Assembly: GCF_000813845.1 (NCBI RefSeq) | Contig: NZ_JWTB01000006.1 | Coordinates: 1-37,713 of the forward strand | DNA length: 37,713 nt | Direction of reading: 5' to 3' | Source of the DNA: Pseudarthrobacter phenanthrenivorans | GTDB lineage: Bacteria; Actinomycetota; Actinomycetes; Actinomycetales; Micrococcaceae | Part shown: positions 25,599 to 32,793 of the stretch, piece after piece | Layout: every line of letters starts with the position of its first letter | Position numbering within the stretch: the first letter of the stretch is position 1 | The notes under the pieces: model-generated | Seen by the model: the letters and a program-made list of their open reading frames with translations, nothing else | Told to the model about the DNA's origin: nothing | Databases searched by the model: none | Program-made: the position numbers and the translations under genes

Positions 25599-26695
25599 CC
25601 CGTGTTGCCCTATCAGATATGGCTGCCAAAGCCCCGCCTAAAGAACCAAAAGTGGTAGGGCAACGGCGGCTGGTTCCGGTGAGCCGGACCGCGTTGCTGG
25701 CCGCCGCCGTCGCGCTCCTGTTCTTCGCGTCCGTCCTCCTGGGCAGCTACACGGTGACCGTCCCGGATTTCTTCACCATCGTCGCCAACCACCTCACCGG
25801 CGGCCCGAAAATCCCCGGCGCCAGCTTCATCGTGATGGAGAACAAGCTGCCCCGGGCGGTCATCGGCACCATGATCGGGACGGCGTTCGGACTGGCCGGC
25901 GCCCTGTTCCAGACCATGCTGCGGAACCCCCTGGCCAGCCCGGATGTCATCGGCATCAGCTCCGGCGCAAGTGCCGCGGCGGTGGTGGCCATCGTCGTTT
26001 TCGGTGCCTCCGGCGGCGCCGTCTCCGCGGCAGCATTGGCGGGGGCGCTTGCCGTGGCTGGCCTCATATACGCGATCTCCAGCGGCGGAGCGGGTCGGGG
26101 AGCGGGCCGGGGCAATGCGGCCGGAAACCGGCTGGTCCTGGCGGGAGTAGGGATTGCTGCGGCGCTGCAGGCCGTGGTCAGTTTCCTGATGACCCGCGCC
26201 GATATCCGCACGGCCGCCGACGTCCTGGTCTGGCTCAACGGTTCGCTGAACTCCGCCAACTGGGACCGCGCCGGCATCCTGTTCCTGGCGCTCGCGGTGC
26301 TCGTTCCAGCGGTGGGGGCCATCGCCGGACCACTGCGCGTCCTGGAACTCGGGGATGACGCCGCGGCAGGACTGGGGGTCCGGGTCAACGCCGCACGCCT
26401 GGCCGTGGTGGTCATCGCGGTTGCGCTTGCCGCGGTGGCGACGGCGGCTGCCGGGCCCGTCTCCTTCGTCGCGTTCCTGGCAGGCCCCATTGCCCGCCGC
26501 GTTACCGGGAAAGCCAGCCTGCCGGCGTCGGCCCTGGTGGGTGCCCTCATTGTCCTGGCGGCCGACTACTTCGCCGCCAACCTTGCCCCGCTGCTGCTGG
26601 ACGGCACCGTCCTGCCCGTGGGCGTCGTCACCGGCGCGCTTGGCGCCCCGTTCCTGCTGTGGCTCCTGGTCACGGCCAACCGAAAGGATGCCTGA
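25595..26695 (+). CDS. Iron-siderophore ABC transporter permease (second FecCD subunit)
   Basis: A 366-residue FecCD-family permease that pairs with the preceding one. Motifs include KLPRAVIGTMIGTAFGLAGALFQ near 85-107, RNPLASPDVIGISSGASAA near 111-129, and the coupling loop GPVSFVAFLAGPIARR near 289-304. A Gly/Arg-rich stretch (GGAGRGAGRGNAAGN) sits at about 164-178 in a loop, which is slightly unusual. The GTG start overlaps the upstream stop. Its TGA lies one nt before the GTG of the ATPase gene. Confidence 0.91.
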   Translation: MTRVALSDMAAKAPPKEPKVVGQRRLVPVSRTALLAAAVALLFFASVLLGSYTVTVPDFFTIVANHLTGGPKIPGASFIVMENKLPRAVIGTMIGTAFGLAGALFQTMLRNPLASPDVIGISSGASAAAVVAIVVFGASGGAVSAAALAGALAVAGLIYAISSGGAGRGAGRGNAAGNRLVLAGVGIAAALQAVVSFLMTRADIRTAADVLVWLNGSLNSANWDRAGILFLALAVLVPAVGAIAGPLRVLELGDDAAAGLGVRVNAARLAVVVIAVALAAVATAAAGPVSFVAFLAGPIARRVTGKASLPASALVGALIVLAADYFAANLAPLLLDGTVLPVGVVTGALGAPFLLWLLVTANRKDA

Positions 26696-26696
26696 C

Positions 26697-27512
26697 GTGG
26701 CTGTTCTCGAAGCCAGGGACCTGACGCTCACCTACGGCCAGCGCCGCGTGGTGGACGGCCTGAGTGTCCAAATCCCCGAGGGCAAGGTGACCATGATCGT
26801 GGGTGCCAATGCCTGCGGCAAGTCCACGCTGCTCCGCGGCCTGTCCCGGCTCCTGAAGCCTTCGGGCGGCGCCGTGACGCTGAACGGCAAGGATATCCAC
26901 GCCCGTCCGGCCCGCGAGCTGGCCCGCACCCTGGGCCTGCTTCCGCAACATCCCACCGCTCCGGACGGGATCACGGTGCGTGACCTGGTGGGCAGGGGCC
27001 GCTACCCGCACCAGGGATTCTTCCGCAGCTGGAGCGATCAGGACGACGCCGCAGTGCAGCGCGCGCTGCAGGCGACCGGAACGCTGGACCTGGCCGGCCG
27101 GGACGTGGATGAACTGTCCGGCGGCCAGCGGCAGCGGGTGTGGATCGCCATGGCCCTGGCCCAGGAAACCGACGTGCTGCTCCTGGACGAGCCCACCACC
27201 TACCTCGATCTTGCCCACCAGGTGGAAGTCCTGGACCTGGTGACCGACCTGAACCGCAGCCGGGGCACCACCGTGGCCATCGTCCTGCACGACCTCAACC
27301 TCGCCGCCCGCTACGCCCACCACGTCATCGCCATGCAGGCCGGAGCCGTGATGGCTGCCGGCTCCCCGCAGGACGTGGTGACCGAAGAACTGGTCCGCGG
27401 AGTCTTCGGCCTGGAGTCCCGCGTCATCCCGGACCCCGTCTCCGGCACGCCCCTCATCATTCCCATCGGCCGCCACCATGCCACCGCCAACGAACTGGAG
27501 CTTGTCCCATGA
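26697..27512 (+). CDS. Iron-siderophore ABC transporter ATP-binding protein
   Basis: A 271-residue FecE/FepC-type ATPase that energises siderophore import. Walker A GANACGKSTL is near 36-45, the signature LSGGQRQRVW near 139-148, Walker B VLLLDEPTTYLD near 159-170 and the switch His in IVLHDLN near 197-203. An upstream ATG at 26688 directly abuts AAAGG and is too close; the GTG at 26697 has AAAGGA 8 nt upstream and is preferred. The stop overlaps the ATG of the siderophore-interacting protein (ATGA), so translation is coupled. Confidence 0.92.
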   Translation: MAVLEARDLTLTYGQRRVVDGLSVQIPEGKVTMIVGANACGKSTLLRGLSRLLKPSGGAVTLNGKDIHARPARELARTLGLLPQHPTAPDGITVRDLVGRGRYPHQGFFRSWSDQDDAAVQRALQATGTLDLAGRDVDELSGGQRQRVWIAMALAQETDVLLLDEPTTYLDLAHQVEVLDLVTDLNRSRGTTVAIVLHDLNLAARYAHHVIAMQAGAVMAAGSPQDVVTEELVRGVFGLESRVIPDPVSGTPLIIPIGRHHATANELELVP

Positions 27513-28564
27513 AGACCCGCGAAGCCGCAGCCACCCAGCACACGGCAGCCCAGCCCATGAGCCTTGCCTTCGAAGTCACGGTCTCCTCGGTCCGGCAGCT
27601 GAGTCCCACCTTCCGCAGGGTCACCTTCGGCGGCTACGCGTTGCGCGATTTCGGCGTCCACGGGAACACCCTGGACCTGCGCATCAAGCTCCTGATTCCA
27701 TCGCTGGCCCCGGACGGGACCCGGCTGCCGCTTCCCGCCTTCCATACGGGCCAGGCCGGCTGGTACCGGGACTGGCTGGCCATGGATCCCGCCGTGCGCG
27801 GTGCGATGCGCACCTACACGGTCCGGGAGGCACGGCTGGACGCGGTGTACCCGGAGATCGACGTCGACTTCGCCATGCACACGGGTGACCCCGGGTGCAG
27901 CGGTCCCGCCGCCAACTGGGCGTTGAACGCCAGGCCGGGTGACGCGCTCACCATCATCGGTCCCAACAACCGCGCCGCCCACTGCGTTACCGCGGAGACC
28001 TATTCCGGCATTGAGTGGCGGCCCGGGCTGGCCCAACGCATCCTGCTCGCCGGCGACGAAACGGCGGTTCCGGCCATCTCTGCTATCCTCGAAAGCCTCC
28101 CGCCGTACATGAGCGGGCACGCCTTCCTTGAGGTGCCGGAAGCCGGCGACTTCCTGGAGCTCAGCTCCCCGGCGGACATCGCCATCACCTGGCTGGCCCG
28201 CGGCGCGGCCATCGGGCGCTCGCGGCCCCACGGCCAACTGCTGCAGGAGGCCGTGCGCAAGGCCGTCCCCGTCCCAGGCTGGGTCGGCATAACAGCGGAC
28301 GACGGCGGCGCCGGGCCGGAGCCCGAAGACGTCAACGTGGACGTGGACATCCTGTGGGAGACGCCGGCCCGGATGGAAACAGCCCACCTCCGCGGCGCCA
28401 GGAACCCGGGCATGCCCCCCGGGGCCATGCCCTTCTACGCCTGGATGGCCGGTGAAGCGGCCGTGATCAAGGATCTCCGCCGGTACCTCGTCCGGGATGT
28501 GGGCATCGACCGGAAGCAGGTGGCTTTCATGGGGTACTGGCGGCAAGGCAAAGCGGAAGGCTAA
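27509..28564 (+). CDS. Siderophore-interacting FAD-dependent ferric reductase (SIP family)
   Basis: A 351-residue cytosolic flavoprotein that releases iron from imported ferric siderophores by reduction. An N-terminal FAD-binding barrel (about 15-150) has FRRVTFGG near 33-40 and the FAD motif R-x-YTVR (MRTYTVREAR). The C-terminal SIP domain (about 165-345) carries ILLAGDETAVPAISAILESLP, typical for NAD(P)H-linked reductases, and ends in AFMGYWRQGKA as in SIP proteins. It is longer than many SIPs because of an acidic insertion near 265-280. It completes the iron operon, joined to the ATPase by a 4-nt overlap. Confidence 0.92.
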   Translation: MKTREAAATQHTAAQPMSLAFEVTVSSVRQLSPTFRRVTFGGYALRDFGVHGNTLDLRIKLLIPSLAPDGTRLPLPAFHTGQAGWYRDWLAMDPAVRGAMRTYTVREARLDAVYPEIDVDFAMHTGDPGCSGPAANWALNARPGDALTIIGPNNRAAHCVTAETYSGIEWRPGLAQRILLAGDETAVPAISAILESLPPYMSGHAFLEVPEAGDFLELSSPADIAITWLARGAAIGRSRPHGQLLQEAVRKAVPVPGWVGITADDGGAGPEPEDVNVDVDILWETPARMETAHLRGARNPGMPPGAMPFYAWMAGEAAVIKDLRRYLVRDVGIDRKQVAFMGYWRQGKAEG

Positions 28565-28693
28565 CGGCATTCCCTGCCCGCCGGCGTCGTAACACACGTT
28601 TTCAGGACTGCCCGAACCGGTTAAAGCCGTGTCATTAGGTGTGACAAGCATTACACTACGGATACTTCAACTGGAACATTAAGGTCTCATTCC

Positions 28694-30949
28694 ATGAAAA
28701 CTATCCGTCGGTCGGTTATCTCTGCCCTGACACTCCTGGTCATGCTTATTTCACTTGCCGTGGTGGGCAGCGGGGCGAACGCAGTGGGAGCACTGACAGT
28801 CGCGCCGTCCGCGGACACCTACGTCCAGGCCGACCGGCCCACGGAGAACTTCGGGACGAGCGTGCGCTGGTCCACGGAGGGCCGGACGAGCATCGCTCGG
28901 AGCAGCCTGCTGCGGTTCAACGTCCAGGTCCCCGCCGGGGAACACATCACCTCGGCAAAGCTCCGCGCCTATTCGGAGGCGGCGGCAACGTCGACGGAGT
29001 TCGTGGATGTCTACACCACCGGCGGTGCATGGACCGAAACGGGCGTCACCTGGAACAACGCCCCGGCCCGCGGGACCCTGCTGGGCAGGACCGGCGGGTT
29101 CTCCAGCGGCGCCTGGGTGGAATGGGACGTCACCAAAGGCGTTACCGCCAACGGCGGTGAGCAGAACTTCAGGCTGGAATCCGGCGCGCAGAAATGGCTG
29201 GGCTTCAAATCGAACCAGGCCCTGGACGCGGCACTGCGCCCAAAGCTGGTGGTCACCACGGCGGCTGACACGGTAGTGACCGAACCCACCCCAACTCCAA
29301 CCCCCACCCCTGCGCCCACTGACCCGGGCGGTGTCCAGGCTGCTGCCACGCAGAACTGGGGTGCACCCGTCGCCGGCGACGAATTCAATTACGTCGGGGC
29401 CCCGGACGCAACCAAATGGAGCGTGTATAAAGGCGCGGGGCATGCCGGCAACGGCATCCGCAGCCCGGAGCAGGTAAAGGTGGACGGCTCCACTATGGTC
29501 ATGAGCGGCACACCCGACGGAACCACCGCCGGCATGTCCGCCAGGTTTGCCAACCAGAAGTACGGGCGCTGGGAAGTCCGCGCCGCCGGCTCCGGCGACA
29601 ATGAATACCACATGGTCTCGATCCTCTGGCCGGACAGCGGGAACTGGCCCTGCGACGGCGAAGTGGATTACGCGGAAACAACGGGCGACTGGAACGTGAT
29701 CAAGTTCTTCCAGCACTTCTCCTGCACGAACTCCCAGACCAGGGCCAGCAAGACGCTGGATGTTTCCCAGTTCCACAACTATGCAGTGGACTGGTCCCCC
29801 GCCGGAATGACCGGTTACGTGGATGGCGTGAAGTGGTTTGAGGACAACGACCCCACCCATCAGCCTCCGGGCAGCATGCATCAGACCCTGCAGCTGGACT
29901 GGTTCCCGGATACCACCGCTGACGGTGCTGCGGAAATGCGGGTGGACTGGGTACGTGTCTACCCGGCGGCAGGCGGAACGAGCCCGGCCCCCACACCCAC
30001 TCCGACGTCCACCACGACTCCGGCGCCAACATCCAGCCCGGCCCCGACCGCGACGCCCACCACCCCGCCGTCGGGTGATTCATTCGAGTTCGCCGCCGCC
30101 GGCGACATGAACCCCTCAGGAAACACGTCGACGAGCTCGGCAGCCGGCAAGAACGCCGCGAGCATCATCGGCAGCCTCAACGATGGTTCGCTGGATAATT
30201 TCCTTGCTATCGGGGACTTCCAGTACGACAAGGGAACCTGCACTGCGCTTGGCGCGTGGAACACGGTGTGGGGCGGGTTGAAGGCCAAGACCTACTGGAC
30301 CGCGGGACCGAACCATGACGTGGAACCGGGTGTGAATGATGACGTGGACCGGTTCATGGACGGCCAGTGCGTGAACACCACCAAGTCCGCCACCAGCACC
30401 ACCCTGGGCCGGTTCCAGGATGCACTGGAGTGGTATTCCTTCGACAAGGGAAACTGGCATATCCTCGTGGCGCCGACCGCAACATGGCGGTACAACGCAT
30501 CCCGCGCGCAGGCCATGACCGCGGAAATGGACGCTGATTTGAAGGCGGCCAAAGCGGCCGGAAAGCATCTGGCAGCCGTTTACCACGACCCGTATTTCAC
30601 CTCCAACACGTCCAGCCACACGCGCTTCACCCAGGCGAAGCCCTGGATCGACATGTTCTGGAACAACCGGGTGAAAGTGCTGCTGTCCGGCTCCCAGCAC
30701 AACTACGAACGGACCTGCCCGGTGAACAACGCGGACCAATGCGTACCGGACGGCATGCAGCAGTTCCAGGTGTCCACGGGCGGCATCGGCCTCCGCTCGT
30801 TCACCAGTGACCCGGCCTACGTCCAGCGGAAATTCAGTGATACCTGGGGCCACCTGAGGATGAGTCTGAAGGCAGACGGCTCCTACACCTGGGAGTTCCG
30901 CCCCGTGCACGGCGGCATGCAGACGGACAGCGGGTCCCGCACCCCTTGA
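28694..30949 (+). CDS. Secreted DNRLRE-GH16-metallophosphatase fusion protein
   Basis: A 751-residue secreted protein. Residues 1-30 are a Sec signal peptide. Residues 36-193 form a DNRLRE/CBM96-like carbohydrate-binding domain (ADTYVQADRPTENFG, WTETGVTWNNAP). After a Thr-Pro repeat linker, residues ~218-432 are a GH16 beta-glucanase-like domain with the catalytic E323-x-D325-x2-E328 in GEVDYAET. A second Pro/Thr linker leads to a calcineurin-like phosphoesterase domain (~464-751): GDMN 470-473, GDFQYD 507-512, NHD 540-542, YHD 630-632 and SQHNYER 667-673. The last motif usually reads GHxHxYER; here the first His is replaced, so metal binding may be altered. The substrate is likely a beta-glucan or phosphorylated glycan (inference). 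Confidence 0.85.
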   Translation: MKTIRRSVISALTLLVMLISLAVVGSGANAVGALTVAPSADTYVQADRPTENFGTSVRWSTEGRTSIARSSLLRFNVQVPAGEHITSAKLRAYSEAAATSTEFVDVYTTGGAWTETGVTWNNAPARGTLLGRTGGFSSGAWVEWDVTKGVTANGGEQNFRLESGAQKWLGFKSNQALDAALRPKLVVTTAADTVVTEPTPTPTPTPAPTDPGGVQAAATQNWGAPVAGDEFNYVGAPDATKWSVYKGAGHAGNGIRSPEQVKVDGSTMVMSGTPDGTTAGMSARFANQKYGRWEVRAAGSGDNEYHMVSILWPDSGNWPCDGEVDYAETTGDWNVIKFFQHFSCTNSQTRASKTLDVSQFHNYAVDWSPAGMTGYVDGVKWFEDNDPTHQPPGSMHQTLQLDWFPDTTADGAAEMRVDWVRVYPAAGGTSPAPTPTPTSTTTPAPTSSPAPTATPTTPPSGDSFEFAAAGDMNPSGNTSTSSAAGKNAASIIGSLNDGSLDNFLAIGDFQYDKGTCTALGAWNTVWGGLKAKTYWTAGPNHDVEPGVNDDVDRFMDGQCVNTTKSATSTTLGRFQDALEWYSFDKGNWHILVAPTATWRYNASRAQAMTAEMDADLKAAKAAGKHLAAVYHDPYFTSNTSSHTRFTQAKPWIDMFWNNRVKVLLSGSQHNYERTCPVNNADQCVPDGMQQFQVSTGGIGLRSFTSDPAYVQRKFSDTWGHLRMSLKADGSYTWEFRPVHGGMQTDSGSRTP

Positions 30950-30954
30950 TCGAA

Positions 30955-30995
30955 GGGTGGGGGCGGCCGTGGCAACCCGGCTGCCGGGCCCACCC
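30955..30995 (+). terminator. Candidate hairpin terminator after the fusion gene
   Basis: GGGTGGG (30955-30961) pairs with CCCACCC (30989-30995), and an inner CCCGG-CTG-CCGGG lies within. It begins 6 nt past the stop of the fusion gene. No T-run follows, so it is only a candidate. Confidence 0.35.
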
Positions 30996-31044
30996 GCCCA
31001 CTTACTGTTCATCCCGGCGTCGTCCTTGCTTCTCCTTGAGCCGT

Positions 31045-31050
31045 TAGGTT
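31045..31050 (+). promoter_or_regulatory. -10 box (TAGGTT) for SGNH hydrolase 1
   Basis: TAGGTT ends 6 nt before the GTG at 31057, and no Shine-Dalgarno is present. This spacing indicates a leaderless mRNA. The -35 is poor. Confidence 0.45.
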
Positions 31051-31056
31051 GGGGCG

Positions 31057-31902
31057 GTGGTGCCTGAATCCCTGCTTCCTGACTCCGGGCGCCGGGTGTT
31101 TGTTGCCCTTGGCGATTCCTTCACGGAGGGAGTAGGGGACCGGGACGACCGGCTGCCCAACGGCGTGCGTGGCTGGGCCGACAGGGTTGCCGAGAAACTT
31201 GCCAAGGCACAGCCGGGGTGGAAGTACGCCAACCTGGCCATCAGGAGCAAGCGGCTGCGGCACATCATCGATGAGCAGCTGGAGCCCGCGCTCCGGATGC
31301 AGCCCACGCTGATAACGCTCTATGCCGGCGGCAACGACATCCTGGACCTGAAAACGGACATGCCCGCGCTGATGGCGGACTACGAACAGTTTGTTGCCAG
31401 GCTTGCCGGCACCGGTGCCACACTGGTGCTTTTCACCGGGTTCGACGTCAAGGTGTCCGCGCTGCTGGAGCCGCTCAAGAAACGCAATGCCTATTACAAC
31501 CGCCGGGTCCGGGAAATTGCGCGGAAGTACGGAGCGGTGCTCGTGGACTACTGGTGCCTGGACGCCTTCCATGACCGGCGGATGTGGGACTCAGACCGGC
31601 TCCACATGTCCAAGGCCGGGCATAAATACCTGGCCGGGCAGATCCTGGACCAGCTGGGCGTGCCGCACAAGATCAAACGCAAGGACTGGGAGCCGGCGCC
31701 CAGGCTGGGCCTGCGGGAATGGGAGCGGCGCCAGCGGCGATGGGTCCACGACTGGGTCCTGCCGCTTTTTGGCCGCAAGCTTCGCGGCGTCACGCTGGGG
31801 GACACACTCAGGCCGCGCTGGCCGGAACCGGTGAAGGTCCCCCGGAAAGGCGGCCTGAAGAAGCTCGCCATGGACGGTCCCGACGGCGGCGGCGCGCCTT
31901 AG
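31057..31902 (+). CDS. SGNH/GDSL-family hydrolase 1
   Basis: A 281-residue esterase/lipase-like protein of the SGNH superfamily. Block I ALGDSFTEG near 17-25 holds the nucleophilic Ser, GGND near 91-94 holds the block III Gly/Asn, and DRLHMSKAGH near 179-188 holds the catalytic Asp and His. No signal peptide is evident, so it should act in the cytosol, possibly on acetylated sugars or lipids (family-level inference). The last ~75 residues are basic (GLREWERRQRRWVHDWVLPLF...KVPRKGGLKKL). It strongly resembles SGNH hydrolase 2 at 32794-33555. Its stop overlaps the convergent yciI-like stop by 4 nt. Confidence 0.88.
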   Translation: MVPESLLPDSGRRVFVALGDSFTEGVGDRDDRLPNGVRGWADRVAEKLAKAQPGWKYANLAIRSKRLRHIIDEQLEPALRMQPTLITLYAGGNDILDLKTDMPALMADYEQFVARLAGTGATLVLFTGFDVKVSALLEPLKKRNAYYNRRVREIARKYGAVLVDYWCLDAFHDRRMWDSDRLHMSKAGHKYLAGQILDQLGVPHKIKRKDWEPAPRLGLREWERRQRRWVHDWVLPLFGRKLRGVTLGDTLRPRWPEPVKVPRKGGLKKLAMDGPDGGGAP

Positions 31903-32204
31903 CCCTGTTGCGCCGGCGGGGTGTCCAGGAGGTTTTCAAACCCCGGCGCTACCCGGCCGGCGTGGAACTCCACCACCTCGAAGTCGGCCACGCCATTGGT
32001 ATAGAACGGATCCTGCGCCAGGCTCGCGTCGAGAATGTCCCGTTCGGCCTGCGAGAGCAGCAACCCGCCCGTGCGGGGGATCTTGCGCCCGGCGGCGATG
32101 AACACGCCGTCGTCGAACGCTTTCTGCAGCCAGGAGATATGGGCGTCGTTGTGGAAGTCGACAATCTCCTGGGGCACGCGGTAGGTGAGGGAGACAACAT
32201 ACAT
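31899..32204 (-). CDS. YciI-family protein
   Basis: A 101-residue protein with the YciI dimeric alpha/beta barrel fold: MYVVSLTYRVPQEIVDFHNDAHISWLQKAFDDGVFIAAG, then DPFYTNGVADFEVVEFHAGR. The His in the N-terminal HISWLQ and the Asp of QDPF are the family's putative active-site residues. Roles known in the family include dehalogenase-like and lactonase-like enzymes, but most are uncharacterised. A GTG at 32228 is in frame, but the ATG at 32204 lies 7 nt after TAGGCT and is preferred. It is divergent from the MarR gene with a shared control region, so MarR probably regulates it (inference). Confidence 0.85.
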   Translation of the reverse strand: MYVVSLTYRVPQEIVDFHNDAHISWLQKAFDDGVFIAAGRKIPRTGGLLLSQAERDILDASLAQDPFYTNGVADFEVVEFHAGRVAPGFENLLDTPPAQQG

Positions 32205-32211
32205 GGACCCA

Positions 32212-32217
32212 AGCCTA
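32212..32217 (-). promoter_or_regulatory. -10 box (TAGGCT) for the yciI-like gene
   Basis: TAGGCT ends 7 nt before the ATG at 32204, giving a leaderless mRNA. The -35 (TTTCAA at 18 nt spacing) lies inside the palindrome at 32236-32247. Confidence 0.5.
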
Positions 32218-32235
32218 CGGGGCCGCACAAGCTAC

Positions 32236-32247
32236 TTGAAAGATCAA
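32236..32247. promoter_or_regulatory. Candidate MarR operator (TTGA-AAGA-TCAA)
   Basis: TTGAAAGATCAA is an inverted repeat with 4-bp arms and a 4-bp centre, the kind of TTGA/TCAA site that MarR-family proteins bind. It overlaps the -35 of the yciI-like gene and lies just upstream of the marR -10, so one bound dimer could control both. Confidence 0.45.
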
Positions 32248-32250
32248 TCG

Positions 32251-32256
32251 TAGAAT
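32251..32256 (+). promoter_or_regulatory. -10 box (TAGAAT) for the marR gene
   Basis: TAGAAT is close to consensus and ends 7 nt before the ATG at 32264, which implies a leaderless mRNA and selects that ATG over the one at 32255. Confidence 0.5.
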
Positions 32257-32263
32257 GGGGACC

Positions 32264-32749
32264 ATGACCGAACCCCGCTGGCTCAACGCTGACGAACGCC
32301 GCGCCTGGCTGGCGCTGGTGAGCATCAACACGCTGCTGCCTGCGGCCCTGGACACCAGGCTCCACGCGGCCGGAAAGCTGTCCCTTTTCGATTACACGGT
32401 CCTGGCCATGCTGTCCGAAGCTGAGGGCCGGTTCCTGCCCATGAGCGAGCTTGCTGCCCGCAGCAGCGCTTCCCTATCGCGCCTCTCGCACGTGGTGACG
32501 AAGCTGCAGAAGCGCGGCTGGGTGGAGCGCCGCCCGCATCCCCGCGACGCCAGGGTGACCACCGCCCACCTCACCGAGGAAGGCATGGCAACCATCGTTG
32601 GGCTCGCCCCGGGCCACGTCGAAGACGTCCGTGAGCTGTTCCTTGATGCCTTGACCGAGGAGGATGTGCTGGACCTGGCGCGGATCGGCGAAAAAGTGGT
32701 GGGCCGGCTGGACAAGGACCATTGGATCCTGCGCGAGACCCAGCCCTGA
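32264..32749 (+). CDS. MarR-family transcriptional regulator
   Basis: A 161-residue winged-helix regulator. The family pattern is clear: helices to about 45, FDYTVLAMLSEAEGRFLPMSELAARSSASLSRLSHVVTKLQKRGWVERRPHPRDARVTTAHLTEEG as the DNA-binding and wing region (about 44-108, with the wing DARVTTAHLT), and C-terminal dimer helices. It has no Cys near the N-terminus like OhrR, so redox sensing by that route is unlikely. It stands divergent to the yciI-like gene and ends 44 nt before SGNH hydrolase 2. Probable targets are its own promoter and the yciI-like gene; the ligand is unknown. Confidence 0.9.
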   Translation: MTEPRWLNADERRAWLALVSINTLLPAALDTRLHAAGKLSLFDYTVLAMLSEAEGRFLPMSELAARSSASLSRLSHVVTKLQKRGWVERRPHPRDARVTTAHLTEEGMATIVGLAPGHVEDVRELFLDALTEEDVLDLARIGEKVVGRLDKDHWILRETQP

Positions 32750-32757
32750 CCGGCTGA

Positions 32758-32787
32758 TTGGTTGCTTCCGGCAACGGATGGCAAACT
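32758..32787 (+). promoter_or_regulatory. Promoter of SGNH hydrolase 2
   Basis: TTGGTT (32758-32763), an 18-nt spacer and CAAACT (32782-32787) are followed by 6 nt and the ATG at 32794. No Shine-Dalgarno is present, so a leaderless mRNA is likely. Confidence 0.5.
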
Positions 32788-32793
32788 AACCGC

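Noticed and set aside
25613..26731. 372-codon minus-strand ORF opposite the second permease
   Set aside because: Shadow of a membrane protein; no family resemblance and no promoter.
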